Source: Alphaproteobacteria bacterium
GTDB lineage: Bacteria; Pseudomonadota; Alphaproteobacteria; RS24
Assembly: GCA_028816945.1 (NCBI GenBank)
Contig: JAPPQG010000206.1
Coordinates: 1-7,665 of the forward strand
Length of the DNA stretch: 7,665 bases
Direction: 5' to 3'
Every line of letters begins with the position of its first letter. Position 1 is the stretch's first letter. Below are positions 1 through 7,316 of the stretch, piece by piece. A model generated the notes under the pieces. The model was not told the DNA's origin. It did not search any database and saw only the letters and a list, made by a program, of their open reading frames with translations. The position numbers and the translations under genes are program-made.

Positions 1-512
<512 letters not shown>

Positions 513-519
<7 letters not shown>

Positions 520-2909
520 CCCCATTGCCAACCTGCACTTGCTGCAAATTCATCTTCGGCATGACGGACATGTTCGGGTTCATGGCGTAGCTGCACCCGC
601 ACTGAAAATTGCCCATAATCCGTAAATTGCCGCATGCCTAATTCACCGCGCAATTCACGCCCATTTGGTGATAAAGACAAAGCCCAATCTTCCGTGATAA
701 TTTCCCCACCCGGCAAGCGCGCAACGGGTAGTTGAAAGTGCATTTTACCATTATCAATCCGCAAAGGCTGGTCGAGTTTTGCATAAACTGAAAGCCCGCC
801 AAATTGTTTCCAAACACTTGCCGAGAAACTTGATGCGGCAACTGTGTCAATCGCCTCAATCAATCCATTTTTTATGCCATTCTCCTCTGTTTGCCCGAAA
901 TAGGCAGCAAAAGCACTTTGCCAGCCAAAAGCAAGCGGCATTTCACCGCCCACGCCGGTAAATATGGTGCGCCCATAATCATTTATGGCAAATGCGCCGC
1001 GCCCCTGTGCGCCAAGCACCGCATCTTCCTCAAACAAAATACCGCCATTCAAGCCAAATGTAAAATCGCCCGCCGCGGCGCGCCATGCGGCTGAAAAGCC
1101 TGAAATCATAAGCGGGTCTTCTTGTTTATCTATACTCTCTTTCCAGTTGGCAAAACTTGTAAATTGCAACCCTTTCATATCAATTTGCCCTATCGCCCCC
1201 ACGCCCGCAAGTTCCATAAAAGGTGAGCGCAACAAGGTTGGCTGTGGCCGTGCGCCATATCTACCTTGTGAGACGAGCGCGGTCATATCAGCAATAGAGA
1301 CTGTTTGCCATGTGCTTGCTTTTGTGCCAGAGGCAAACGACCAGCGCGCTGTTGGGCGGGAGGGTTGTTTAGCAATGGGTGGTATTTCATTCAATGCCTC
1401 TTTTTTATCTTCCTTTTGGTCGAAAACAGAAAGCGGCACACGGAAAGGCGCATCCATACTATCTAGGATAATTATTTTTTTCTTGCTTAATTGTCTTGCT
1501 AAACTCACATTGAATCCTTGAAAATTAAACGAGCTTTCATCAACCGATATTTTACGATTTTCTATTGCCACAGCAGTTGGCCCAACCGGGTTAGTTGCGG
1601 CGGCAAGGTCAAGAAGACCATGCCCGTAAATATCCTCATCAGCATAAATCCCACTATTATCGGCCGTAAAGAAAAGCCGTTCAATCAATTCCCGATTACT
1701 TAATTGCGAGCCGAAAAGTTCGCGCAATATCGCCAAAGCCGCTGACACATGCGGGGCAGCAAAAGAAGTGCCAATAACATTCGTATAGCCACCTCTTGCA
1801 AGGGCAGCACGAATATGTTGTGCGCCTGTATTATGGCCGCCGGGTGCCGCGATACATACTGCCTTTGCCGCACCACAACGATTGCTTAATCGGCCAAGCA
1901 GGCCATTGCCATCGACAGAAACCACGACAACAGAATTATAACGCATTTCGGGAAATAAAAGCGGGAAGGCAGCTGTAATAGAGACTTCATCGCCTGCTTC
2001 ATTGCCCGCTGACCAAACATGAATTGCATTTCCTGAGCTTAATTTTTGGATTGTATCAGTAAAAGTGCTTTGTAAAAAACTGCGTTTCGTGCCTGCATGG
2101 GCTGGGTCAAATTGAATCGCATAACCCCAACTATGATTTATGACCGCCGCATTTTCTGCTTCAAGGGCTGTTAAAGCATTTGAAAAAGTCTCATCATTGA
2201 CTGCCAAAGAGCCATCATCTTCCAATTTCAAAGACCACATAGCAATATCTGAATTATAGGCGACGCCATGCATGCCATCCCCACTGCCGCGTTGGCCGGC
2301 GGCAATACTTGCGACTGCTGTGCCGTGAAATAATTGATCTTTCGTTGGTTCAACACCCTCATAGCCAGAGCGGTCATTAAATATGACGCGGTCATCGGCA
2401 AATTCAGGGTGGTCTTCGGCAAGGCCTGTATCTGTAAAGCCAATCAAAATGCCTTCGCCACTTAAACTATGCGCATAGGCTTCGGCCGCATGACTAATGG
2501 CTAGCCCAATTTGGCTTTGATATTCAGGGCTTGCTTCATAATAAGAGGCAGGGAAAGTCGGCGGTCTAGGTGCTGACGGCAATCTTGTTTCAGGCTCAGG
2601 TGAGTCTTCGGGTTGCGGGGTTGGCGTAGGCGTTGGTGTTGGCGTAGGCGTCGGAATAGGCGTTGGCGCAGGCGTTTGGCTACGCCCATTATCGCCACTT
2701 GTGGTACCACCGCCTGAACCACCACCCCCACCGCCACCGCAAGCCGTAAGGACAAGCGCGCATGAAAGGAGCAAAACAGTGTATCGCATGCCCCATCGCA
2801 TGCTGCGTTGCATGACGCGTTGCGGGGCGCGTTGCATGACGCGTCGCGGCGCGCGTTGCCCGACGCGTTGCGGGGCGCGTTGCATGACGCGTCGCGGGGC
2901 GCGCCGCAT
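513..2909 (-). CDS. Subtilisin-like (S8) serine protease, predicted lipoprotein with autotransporter-like C-terminus
   Basis: The frame is open from 3026, but its first 39 codons are AT-rich, Asn/Lys/Ile-rich and look non-coding. I start at the ATG at 2909-2907, preceded by GGTAGGTATC, giving about 798 aa. Later in-frame ATGs, notably 2789, are possible. From that last ATG the sequence reads MRYTVLLLSCALVLTAC, a near-ideal lipoprotein signal whose lipobox LTAC predicts a lipidated Cys. Next come a poly-Gly stretch, a Pro-Thr linker and the S8 domain. Numbered from codon 3026, the domain has Asp199 in FTDTG, His234 in FHGTAV, oxyanion Asn342 in SAGNEA and Ser421 in GTSFAAPHVSAA, so it should be active. 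Residues about 560-837 show alternating hydrophobic strands and end in Phe (GWQWGF), as in outer-membrane beta-barrels. Lipid anchor, S8 domain and barrel together resemble Neisseria NalP. Surface or secreted proteolysis is inferred; substrates are unknown. Confidence 0.9.
2613..2672 (-). repeat. Hexanucleotide tandem repeat encoding a Pro-Thr linker
   Basis: A run of 6-bp units reads, on the coding strand, as alternating Pro and Thr codons (PTPIPTPTPTPTPTPTP), about residues 119-138 of the open frame. It follows a Gly-rich stretch directly after the lipobox Cys. Together they form a flexible, probably extended tether between the membrane anchor and the S8 domain. Copy-number changes here would lengthen or shorten the tether by two residues without shifting the frame. 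Confidence 0.8.
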
Positions 2910-2910
2910 G
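2805..2910 (-). repeat. GC-rich 24-bp minisatellite at the protease gene start (4 units plus a partial fifth)
   Basis: Four 24-bp units lie at 2805-2828, 2829-2852, 2853-2876 and 2877-2900, followed by a partial unit at 2901-2910. They differ by only a few bases; each contains the palindrome ACGCGT. On the minus strand they encode an octapeptide, approximately QRAPRRVM or QRAPQRVM, giving a very Arg-rich segment before the lipoprotein signal. Most units carry an in-frame ATG; one has GGG (Gly) instead. The array is sharply GC-rich against the AT-rich leader next to it. It could be an unusually long signal-peptide n-region, or a 5' untranslated array if translation starts at 2789. Confidence 0.9.
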
Positions 2911-3096
2911 ATACCTACCGCACGGTGCCTAGATTGATATTTTTTATTTAATATATTTGAAAGATTTAGATTTTTTAATTTTGAATTGAAAATTTGATAA
3001 TAAACGCAAAAAATAACATACAGCACAATAAAACCCCTTACTCACAGAATTTAACAATGTATGCAATTTTGAACATAGAAAGTTTATTTTGTGAAT
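2911..3096 (-). promoter_or_regulatory. AT-rich leader and presumed promoter region of the protease gene
   Basis: This stretch lies between the protease start and the presumed terminator of the upstream gene, both read on the minus strand. It is strongly AT-rich. Although part of it stays open in the protease frame (to 3026), its composition and the low-complexity Asn/Lys/Ile translation argue against coding. The promoter should be here by position, but I could not pick a convincing pair of -35 and -10 boxes; TTGTGC near 3022-3027 with TATTAT downstream is a weak candidate with too long a spacer. Confidence 0.35.
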
Positions 3097-3131
3097 AAAA
3101 TAATTAAGCCGCGCGCACGATTAGCGGCGGC
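3097..3131 (-). terminator. Probable Rho-independent terminator of the 3-hydroxyisobutyrate-dehydrogenase-like gene
   Basis: Read on the minus strand, GCCGC (3131-3127) can pair with GCGGC (3112-3108). Two further G-C pairs extend the stem past a one-base bulge, closing a loop of about nine bases. The T-rich tract TTAATTATTTT follows immediately. It lies about 30 bp past the stop codon of the minus-strand gene ending at 3161, where a terminator is expected. The stem is short and the T tract imperfect, so this remains a prediction. Confidence 0.5.
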
Positions 3132-3160
3132 CTGTGGCGAAATTATCAAATATAATTTTA

Positions 3161-4123
3161 CTATGCGCGGGGCTTACTATTTTGCAACAAGGCGATTAAA
3201 CTAGATGTATCCCACCTGCCACCGCCTAATTGTTGCACTTTTGCATAAAATTCATCGACCTGTTTGGTGATAGCTAAGCTTGCATTATTTTGTTTTGCTT
3301 CGTCAAAAACAATCGCAAGATCTTTACGCATAAGATCGACGGCAAAGCCGAAATCAAATTCGCCTGCAATCATTGTTTTATGGCGATTATCCATTTGCCA
3401 TGATTGTGCCGCCCCTTTGGAAATAACATCAATGACAGCCATTTCATCTAGTCCAGCACAACGGGCAAAGTGCAAAGCCTCTGCTAGACCCTGCACCAAG
3501 CCAGCAATGGCAATTTGATTCACCATTTTAGTTAATTGGCCGGCCCCTGCCCCGCCCATAAGGCGGTGCGCTTTTGCATAGGTTTCTAAAATTGGTTTTG
3601 CCTTTTCATAAGCCTGCTGTTCGCCCCCTAACATAATTGTGAGTTGGCCTGCCTGCGCGCCTGCTTCCCCACCCGATACGGGCGCATCTAAAAAAGAAAA
3701 GCCTGCTTGTTTGGCTGTTTGAAAAAGCGTTGTTGCTAATTTTGCCGAAGTCGTTGTGTGGTCGATAAATATTGCCCCACGCGGTAGGGTTGCAAAAGCC
3801 CCTTCTACGCTCTCTTGTGCGTTGCCTTTTGCGTCCCCTTGTCCGCTCCCTTTTGCGCCCTCTTCTGCACCGCTTTCTGCGTCCCCTTTTGCACCTATTG
3901 TGACCGCTTTCACATCGGCATCATTGCCAACACAGCTAAAAGCAAAATCCGCCCCTTGTGCCGCTTCGGCGGGTGAGGCGCAAATACGGCCTTTATATTT
4001 TTTCGCCCATTGTTCGGCCTTTGCAGGGGTGCGATTATAGACAGCCAACTCATGGCCATTTTCTGCTAAATGCCCCGCTATCGGCGCACCCATAACGCCT
4101 AATCCAATAAATGCAATTTTCAT
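3161..4123 (-). CDS. 3-hydroxyisobutyrate dehydrogenase family (beta-hydroxyacid dehydrogenase) NAD(P)-dependent oxidoreductase
   Basis: The 320-aa product is slightly long for a family of about 290-300 residues. The N-terminal Rossmann domain begins MKIAFIGLGVMGAPIAGHLA, with the GxGxxG dinucleotide-binding motif at residues 7-12. Substrate-binding DAPVSGGEAGAQAGQ follows at 146-160 (Ser150), then the catalytic GAGAGQLTKMVNQ at 191-203 (Lys199, Asn202). The C-terminal helical domain includes QSWQMDNRHK and DLMRKDLAIVFDEAK. The family reversibly oxidises short beta-hydroxyacids such as 3-hydroxyisobutyrate or tartronate semialdehyde's reduced form (glycerate); the substrate cannot be fixed from sequence. 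The start at 4123 is supported by AGGGGA (4133-4128) four bases upstream. Residues 76-107 form a Gly/Ala/Glu/Lys-rich tetrapeptide-repeat insertion in a Rossmann loop that is short in relatives; all catalytic motifs remain intact. The gene is divergent from the permease gene and appears monocistronic. Confidence 0.93.
   Translation of the reverse strand: MKIAFIGLGVMGAPIAGHLAENGHELAVYNRTPAKAEQWAKKYKGRICASPAEAAQGADFAFSCVGNDADVKAVTIGAKGDAESGAEEGAKGSGQGDAKGNAQESVEGAFATLPRGAIFIDHTTTSAKLATTLFQTAKQAGFSFLDAPVSGGEAGAQAGQLTIMLGGEQQAYEKAKPILETYAKAHRLMGGAGAGQLTKMVNQIAIAGLVQGLAEALHFARCAGLDEMAVIDVISKGAAQSWQMDNRHKTMIAGEFDFGFAVDLMRKDLAIVFDEAKQNNASLAITKQVDEFYAKVQQLGGGRWDTSSLIALLQNSKPRA
3803..3898 (-). repeat. 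12-bp in-frame tandem repeat inside the dehydrogenase gene (about 8 units)
   Basis: Eight consecutive 12-bp units fit this interval. Plus-strand examples are TTTTGCGTCCCC (3827-3838), TTTTGCGCCCTC (3851-3862), TTCTGCGTCCCC (3875-3886) and TTTTGCACCTAT (3887-3898). On the coding strand they give tetrapeptides such as GDAE, SGAE, EGAK, GSGQ, GDAK and GNAQ, covering residues 76-107. Relatives have only a short loop between the corresponding strand and helix of the Rossmann fold, so this looks like a lineage-specific surface-loop expansion that keeps the frame. Confidence 0.75.
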
Positions 4124-4240
4124 TTTGTCCCCTATTTTGCTTCTATTATCTTGCTTATATTTTGCCCTCTATAAAACCCTAAAATATCAAAAACATGCTA
4201 AAATCTATATTCTTTACTTGGCAAGCCTAAATACAATGTT
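4124..4240. promoter_or_regulatory. Divergent intergenic segment upstream of the dehydrogenase gene
   Basis: This AT-rich stretch separates the minus-strand dehydrogenase start from the repeat clusters before the permease. By position it should hold the dehydrogenase promoter. The only clear element is the ribosome binding site AGGGGA at 4128-4133 (minus strand), four bases from the ATG. I could not identify a convincing sigma-70 promoter pair in either direction. Confidence 0.35.
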
Positions 4241-4280
4241 CATATTGGCTCCATATTGAGTCCATATTTAGCGCCATATT
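4241..4280. repeat. Four CATATT motifs at about one helical turn spacing
   Basis: CATATT occurs at 4241-4246, 4252-4257, 4263-4268 and 4275-4280, at steps of 11, 11 and 12 bp. The bases between differ, but TCCATATT is shared by two copies. The spacing puts the motifs on nearly the same face of the helix. This could be a phased protein-binding cluster or intrinsically bent DNA, or simply an older tandem repeat that has decayed. It lies in the divergent promoter region, where a regulator could act on both genes. Confidence 0.5.
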
Positions 4281-4289
4281 AGTATAGGC

Positions 4290-4357
4290 TCATAAGTGAC
4301 AATAACTCGTAAGTGACAATAACTCGTAAGTGATAATAACTCGTAAGTGATAATAAC
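4290..4357. repeat. 17-bp direct tandem repeat, four units, abutting the permease start
   Basis: Four contiguous 17-bp units lie at 4290-4306, 4307-4323, 4324-4340 and 4341-4357. The last two are identical (TCGTAAGTGATAATAAC); the others differ at one or two bases (TCATAAGTGACAATAAC and TCGTAAGTGACAATAAC). The array ends two bases before the presumed Shine-Dalgarno sequence of the permease, so it would form the proximal 5' leader or promoter of that gene. Near identity implies recent amplification. The 17-bp period does not match whole helical turns. Confidence 0.93.
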
Positions 4358-4359
4358 AT

Positions 4360-4363
4360 GGGA
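4360..4363 (+). promoter_or_regulatory. Ribosome binding site that decides the permease start
   Basis: GGGA at 4360-4363 lies four bases before the ATG at 4368. The alternative in-frame GTG at 4347 lies inside the fourth 17-bp repeat unit and has no purine-rich Shine-Dalgarno sequence before it. I therefore prefer the ATG. Confidence 0.5.
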
Positions 4364-4367
4364 CGCT

Positions 4368-6236
4368 ATGGATGTAACCGCAAATCTCTCTACCAATGGT
4401 AATAATATATTCATGTGGCTGACTTTTGGCGTGATTATTTACGCTATGGTCTCTTATGTGCTTGAAAAAGTCTCATTTGAAATTACCTCTTTGATTGTGC
4501 TTGGCCTATTGCTTATGCTTGCTTACATAGGCGGGCTTTTGGGGCTAGAAGAGCAAGTCAAATTTAACGCAAGCGATATTCTAGCAGGCTTTGGGAATAC
4601 AGCACTGATAACCATTATTGCCTTAATGGTCATGGCACAAGGCCTATTCCAATCGGGCGCGATTGAAACCATCACAAACCGTCTTGTGACAATGGCAAGC
4701 CGTTCGCCCTTTTTTGCTGTTTTAGTCATTTTGCTTATTGCTATGGTGTCGAGTGCTTTTTTGAATAATACACCCGTTGTGCTAATGAGTATCCCAATCC
4801 TAACGGCTATTGCCGCACAGGCAGGATTTGCCGCCCCCCGCCTGATGATGCCGTTGAGTTTTATTTGCATTCTTGGCGGTATGACAACCTTAATTGGCTC
4901 ATCAACTAATTTGCTTGTTGCAGGGGTTGTGCTTGACAGCCAAATAATGGCACCGCTTGGCTTTTTCTCTTTCACCATACCGGGTTTATTTTTAGCTGTT
5001 ATTGGCGGCGCCTATGTGCTGCTTTTTATGCCTTATCTGCTACGCAACATTGATGCAGGAGAAAATCCCCAACCCAATCAGTCGGGCAAGCAATATATTG
5101 TCGAGATGCGTTTGCGTGGTGATAGTAGTTTGATTGACGCAAAACCAGTTGCTGGCTTTTTCCCCGAATTAGAAGGCATGACATTGCGTATGGTGGAGCG
5201 ATATGGCAAGGAAATGCTTCCCCCATTTGAAGATTGCACTTTACAAACTGGTGATGTGCTTATTATTGCTGCCACGCGCCGCCAACTAACCGATGCGCTT
5301 TCTGTGCCAGACCATCCGCTTGCGCATTTAGTTCCTGAATCATTTACAACAAGCACAGATACGACCAAATCAGAGGACGAACACCCAACTTTGGCCGAAG
5401 TGGTGGTCGCCCCCGGCTCACGCATGAATATGCGGACAATTTACCAAAGCGGTTTTCCCTTTGAGACAGGTTGCCGTGTGCTAGGCATTCAACGCCGCAC
5501 GCGTATGATGCGGCAAAATTTGCGCTATATAAGATTGGCCGCGGGCGATGTTTTGCTTGTGCTTGGGACAAGACAGCAAATACAAGCCCTCCGCGATAGC
5601 CGTGATGTGCTGCTCTTGGAATGGTCGGCTGAAAATCTCCCCAATTTTGCCTATGCTAATCGGGCAAGACTTATTTTTGCAATGATGGTTTTATTGGCTG
5701 CCTTTAACATTTTACCAATGGTTATGGCGGCCTTTCTCGGTGCCGTCGCGATGCTCTTATCGGGCGCATTAAATATACGCCAAGCCATACGGGGCGTGGA
5801 TTTGCGGGTATTTCTAACCATTGTTGCGGCCCTTGCTATGTCGACCGCGATGACGGCAACGGGCGGGGCGGCTTATCTTGGCGGGCATTTTGTCACTTTA
5901 TTAGAAGGCGCGCCTATGTGGGTGACATTATCAGCCTTTTTTCTGCTTTGCGCGGCTGTCACAAACATTTTAAGCAATAATGCAACGGCCGTTTTATTTG
6001 CCCCGATTGCCTTTGTGCTAGCACAACGGCTACAAGTTGCACCCGAAGCTTTTGTATTTGCGGTGATTTTTGCGGCTAATTGCTCTTTTGTCACACCCAT
6101 TGCCTATCAAACTAATTTGCTTGTTATGACACCGGGCAATTACCAATCCAAAGACTTTATAAAAGTAGGTTTTCCGCTACTTATTTTGCTCTGGTTGGCT
6201 TATTCTATATTCGCCCCCTATTATTTTGGTTTATAA
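4368..6236 (+). CDS. SLC13/DASS-family permease with two central RCK (TrkA_C)-like domains
   Basis: The 622-aa product is an inner-membrane protein. The N-terminal membrane half (about residues 14-225) carries the SLC13 signatures NNTPVVLMSIPIL (133-145) and GSSTNLLVAG (177-186). The C-terminal half (about 432-622) carries SNNATAVLFAP (536-546) and TPIAYQTNLLVMTPGNY (576-592). These paired NNTP/NNAT and STN/QTN motifs line the cation and substrate sites in this family. Between the halves lie two regulatory domains of the TrkA_C type, about 243-310 and 342-415, each ending in a hydrophobic GDVLIIAATRRQL or GDVLLVLGTRQQI block. Related proteins transport sulfate, carboxylates or other anions with Na+ or H+; substrate is not determinable here. 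Numbering uses the ATG at 4368; GTG at 4347 would add seven residues. Its promoter region holds two repeat clusters. The downstream bpt gene is on the same strand but 167 bp away, so separate transcription is likely. Confidence 0.92.
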   Translation: MDVTANLSTNGNNIFMWLTFGVIIYAMVSYVLEKVSFEITSLIVLGLLLMLAYIGGLLGLEEQVKFNASDILAGFGNTALITIIALMVMAQGLFQSGAIETITNRLVTMASRSPFFAVLVILLIAMVSSAFLNNTPVVLMSIPILTAIAAQAGFAAPRLMMPLSFICILGGMTTLIGSSTNLLVAGVVLDSQIMAPLGFFSFTIPGLFLAVIGGAYVLLFMPYLLRNIDAGENPQPNQSGKQYIVEMRLRGDSSLIDAKPVAGFFPELEGMTLRMVERYGKEMLPPFEDCTLQTGDVLIIAATRRQLTDALSVPDHPLAHLVPESFTTSTDTTKSEDEHPTLAEVVVAPGSRMNMRTIYQSGFPFETGCRVLGIQRRTRMMRQNLRYIRLAAGDVLLVLGTRQQIQALRDSRDVLLLEWSAENLPNFAYANRARLIFAMMVLLAAFNILPMVMAAFLGAVAMLLSGALNIRQAIRGVDLRVFLTIVAALAMSTAMTATGGAAYLGGHFVTLLEGAPMWVTLSAFFLLCAAVTNILSNNATAVLFAPIAFVLAQRLQVAPEAFVFAVIFAANCSFVTPIAYQTNLLVMTPGNYQSKDFIKVGFPLLILLWLAYSIFAPYYFGL

Positions 6237-6251
6237 TGATTTAATCAGCTC

Positions 6252-6283
6252 ATGCTATATTAGCTAATGCTATATTAGCTAAT
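6252..6283. repeat. 15-bp tandem duplication with an internal inverted repeat
   Basis: ATGCTATATTAGCTA occurs at 6252-6266 and again at 6267-6281, followed by two bases of a third copy. The junction forms an inverted repeat, AGCTAAT (6262-6268) with ATTAGCT (6274-6280), around a five-base loop. It lies just after the permease stop codon. The hairpin is AT-rich with no T tract after it, so I do not call it a terminator. Confidence 0.8.
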
Positions 6284-6305
6284 CTTCGTATATGATATGT
6301 AGATA

Positions 6306-6396
6306 TTGAAAGAGACTGTTGAAAGAGACTACTGAGAGAGACATTTGAACGAGGCTATTAAAAGAGACTGCTGAAAGAGACTATTAAAAGAGATTA
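6306..6396. repeat. 13-bp direct tandem repeat, seven units, leading into bpt
   Basis: Seven units in strict 13-bp register lie at 6306, 6319, 6332, 6345, 6358, 6371 and 6384. Their consensus is close to TTGAAAGAGACTA; the fourth unit is the most diverged. A decayed eighth unit (6397-6409) would contain the bpt start codon. The plus strand is purine-rich (AAAGAGA). It makes up most of the 5' leader or promoter of bpt, and no stronger ribosome binding site than this purine-rich sequence is visible. Confidence 0.88.
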
Positions 6397-6403
6397 TTCG
6401 AAA

Positions 6404-7294
6404 ATGAATCAAATTCGCTATATTAGAAAATCGTCGCAATTTTATCTGTCGAACCCTGCGCCCTGCCCTTATCTCAAAGGGCAGATTGAACGCAAAGTTT
6501 TTACATATCTTACTGGCCCGCGTGCCGAGGCACTCAATGATTCTCTCACCCGCAAAGGCTTTCGGCGTAGTCAAACAATTGCCTATAAGCCTGCTTGTGA
6601 AACATGCACCGCCTGCATTTCAGTGCGCGTGAATATCGAGCAATTTAAGCCGACGCGTTCCCTCAAACGCATTTTGAATAAAAATAAAGATATTGAAATA
6701 CGCCCCTCTTTGCCCCACACAACGCGGCAACAATATCAGCTCCTCAATCGCTACCTTGAAGCACGCCATAAAAAAGGCGGCATGGCAGATATGACAAGTT
6801 CTGAATATATATCAATGGTCGAGGATACACAGGTTTCTACATATCTTGTTGAATACTGCCTTAATCCCAACAAAAAAACCGATAGCGAAAAATCGAATAT
6901 ATATAATCCGCATAGCACATATAATATGCAGAATAAAAGCATAGATAATAAGCAGAATGAAAGCACATATAATAAGCAGAATAAAACAGACAGCACAGCT
7001 AAATTCTCGCCAATACAGGAAATGAAAGAAGGGAAGCTTGTCGCAACCGCCCTTGTTGATAAATTGTCCGATGGGCTATCTATGGTCTATTCTTTTTTTG
7101 ACCCAAGTCTAGCCGAACGCAGTCTTGGCAGTTTTATGATACTCGACCAGATTGAACGCGCCCGCAAAGAGAATTTACCTTATCTCTATCTTGGCTATTG
7201 GGTTGCAGATTGTCAAAATATGGCTTATAAACAGCGTTTTCAACCGCTTGAAAAACTAACCGATAAGGGTTGGCAAGCTTTTACGCCAATATGA
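6404..7294 (+). CDS. bpt: Aspartate/glutamate leucyl-transferase (Bpt, N-degron pathway)
   Basis: This 296-aa protein belongs to the ATE1-related family. Bpt moves leucine from Leu-tRNA onto proteins with N-terminal Asp or Glu, marking them for ClpS/ClpAP degradation in the cytoplasm. The N-terminal domain shows PCPYLKGQIERKVFTYLTG (about 20-38) and the cysteine cluster CETCTAC at Cys65, Cys68 and Cys71; Cys21 completes the usual set. The C-terminal acyltransferase domain shows LSDGLSMVYSFFDP (221-234), SLGSFMILDQIERAR (240-254) and LYLGYWV (261-267). The family is usually about 240-260 residues; the excess is a low-complexity Asn/Lys/Gln/Ser insertion at about 153-205 with three octapeptide repeats. 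It sits where relatives have a short hairpin before the strand KLVATALVD. Core motifs are intact, so activity is expected. The start has only a weak ribosome binding site. Aat-type specificity is unlikely because the fold differs; the Leu versus Arg donor is inferred from family. Confidence 0.92.
   Translation: MNQIRYIRKSSQFYLSNPAPCPYLKGQIERKVFTYLTGPRAEALNDSLTRKGFRRSQTIAYKPACETCTACISVRVNIEQFKPTRSLKRILNKNKDIEIRPSLPHTTRQQYQLLNRYLEARHKKGGMADMTSSEYISMVEDTQVSTYLVEYCLNPNKKTDSEKSNIYNPHSTYNMQNKSIDNKQNESTYNKQNKTDSTAKFSPIQEMKEGKLVATALVDKLSDGLSMVYSFFDPSLAERSLGSFMILDQIERARKENLPYLYLGYWVADCQNMAYKQRFQPLEKLTDKGWQAFTPI
6914..6985 (+). repeat. 24-bp in-frame tandem repeat inside bpt (three units)
   Basis: Three contiguous 24-bp units lie at 6914-6937, 6938-6961 and 6962-6985. 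They encode STYNMQNK, SIDNKQNE and STYNKQNK (residues 171-194). A more diverged upstream unit (SNIYNPH) may be a fourth. The first and third units differ by a single base. The block is AT-rich, hydrophilic and lies in a probable surface loop between two conserved core segments. Confidence 0.92.
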
Positions 7295-7305
7295 TAAGCA
7301 TAAGC

Positions 7306-7310
7306 GAGGA
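7306..7310 (+). promoter_or_regulatory. Strong ribosome binding site of the TRAP gene
   Basis: GAGGA at 7306-7310 lies six bases before the ATG at 7317, a near-ideal Shine-Dalgarno arrangement. It fixes the start of the short-spaced downstream gene and is clearly stronger than the site before bpt. Confidence 0.8.
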
Positions 7311-7316
7311 CATCAT

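Noticed and set aside
985..1521. 178-codon plus-strand open frame
   Set aside because: It is antisense to the protease gene's well-supported C-terminal coding region and shows no recognisable domain.
2805..2900. Repeated ACGCGT palindromes as an operator or replication origin element
   Set aside because: Each 24-bp unit carries one copy, so the tandem duplication explains them without assuming a binding site.
2701..2937. Plus-strand frame encoding a Pro-rich then Cys/Arg-rich repeat peptide
   Set aside because: It is the reverse reading of the Gly linker and 24-bp repeats of the protease gene; the regular Cys pattern is a by-product of the repeat.
2910..3026. 39-codon N-terminal extension of the protease from the ATG at 3026
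   Set aside because: The stretch is strongly AT-rich, gives an Asn/Lys/Ile-rich translation, lies in the expected promoter position and would put the lipoprotein signal 80 residues inside the protein.
4358..4367. ATG at 4358 as the permease start
   Set aside because: It is out of frame with the permease coding sequence.
4523..4978. 151-codon minus-strand open frame
   Set aside because: It is antisense to the SLC13 signature region of the permease and has no recognisable motifs.
6262..6280. Inverted repeat after the permease as a terminator
   Set aside because: The seven-base stem is AT-rich and no T tract follows; it arises from the 15-bp duplication.
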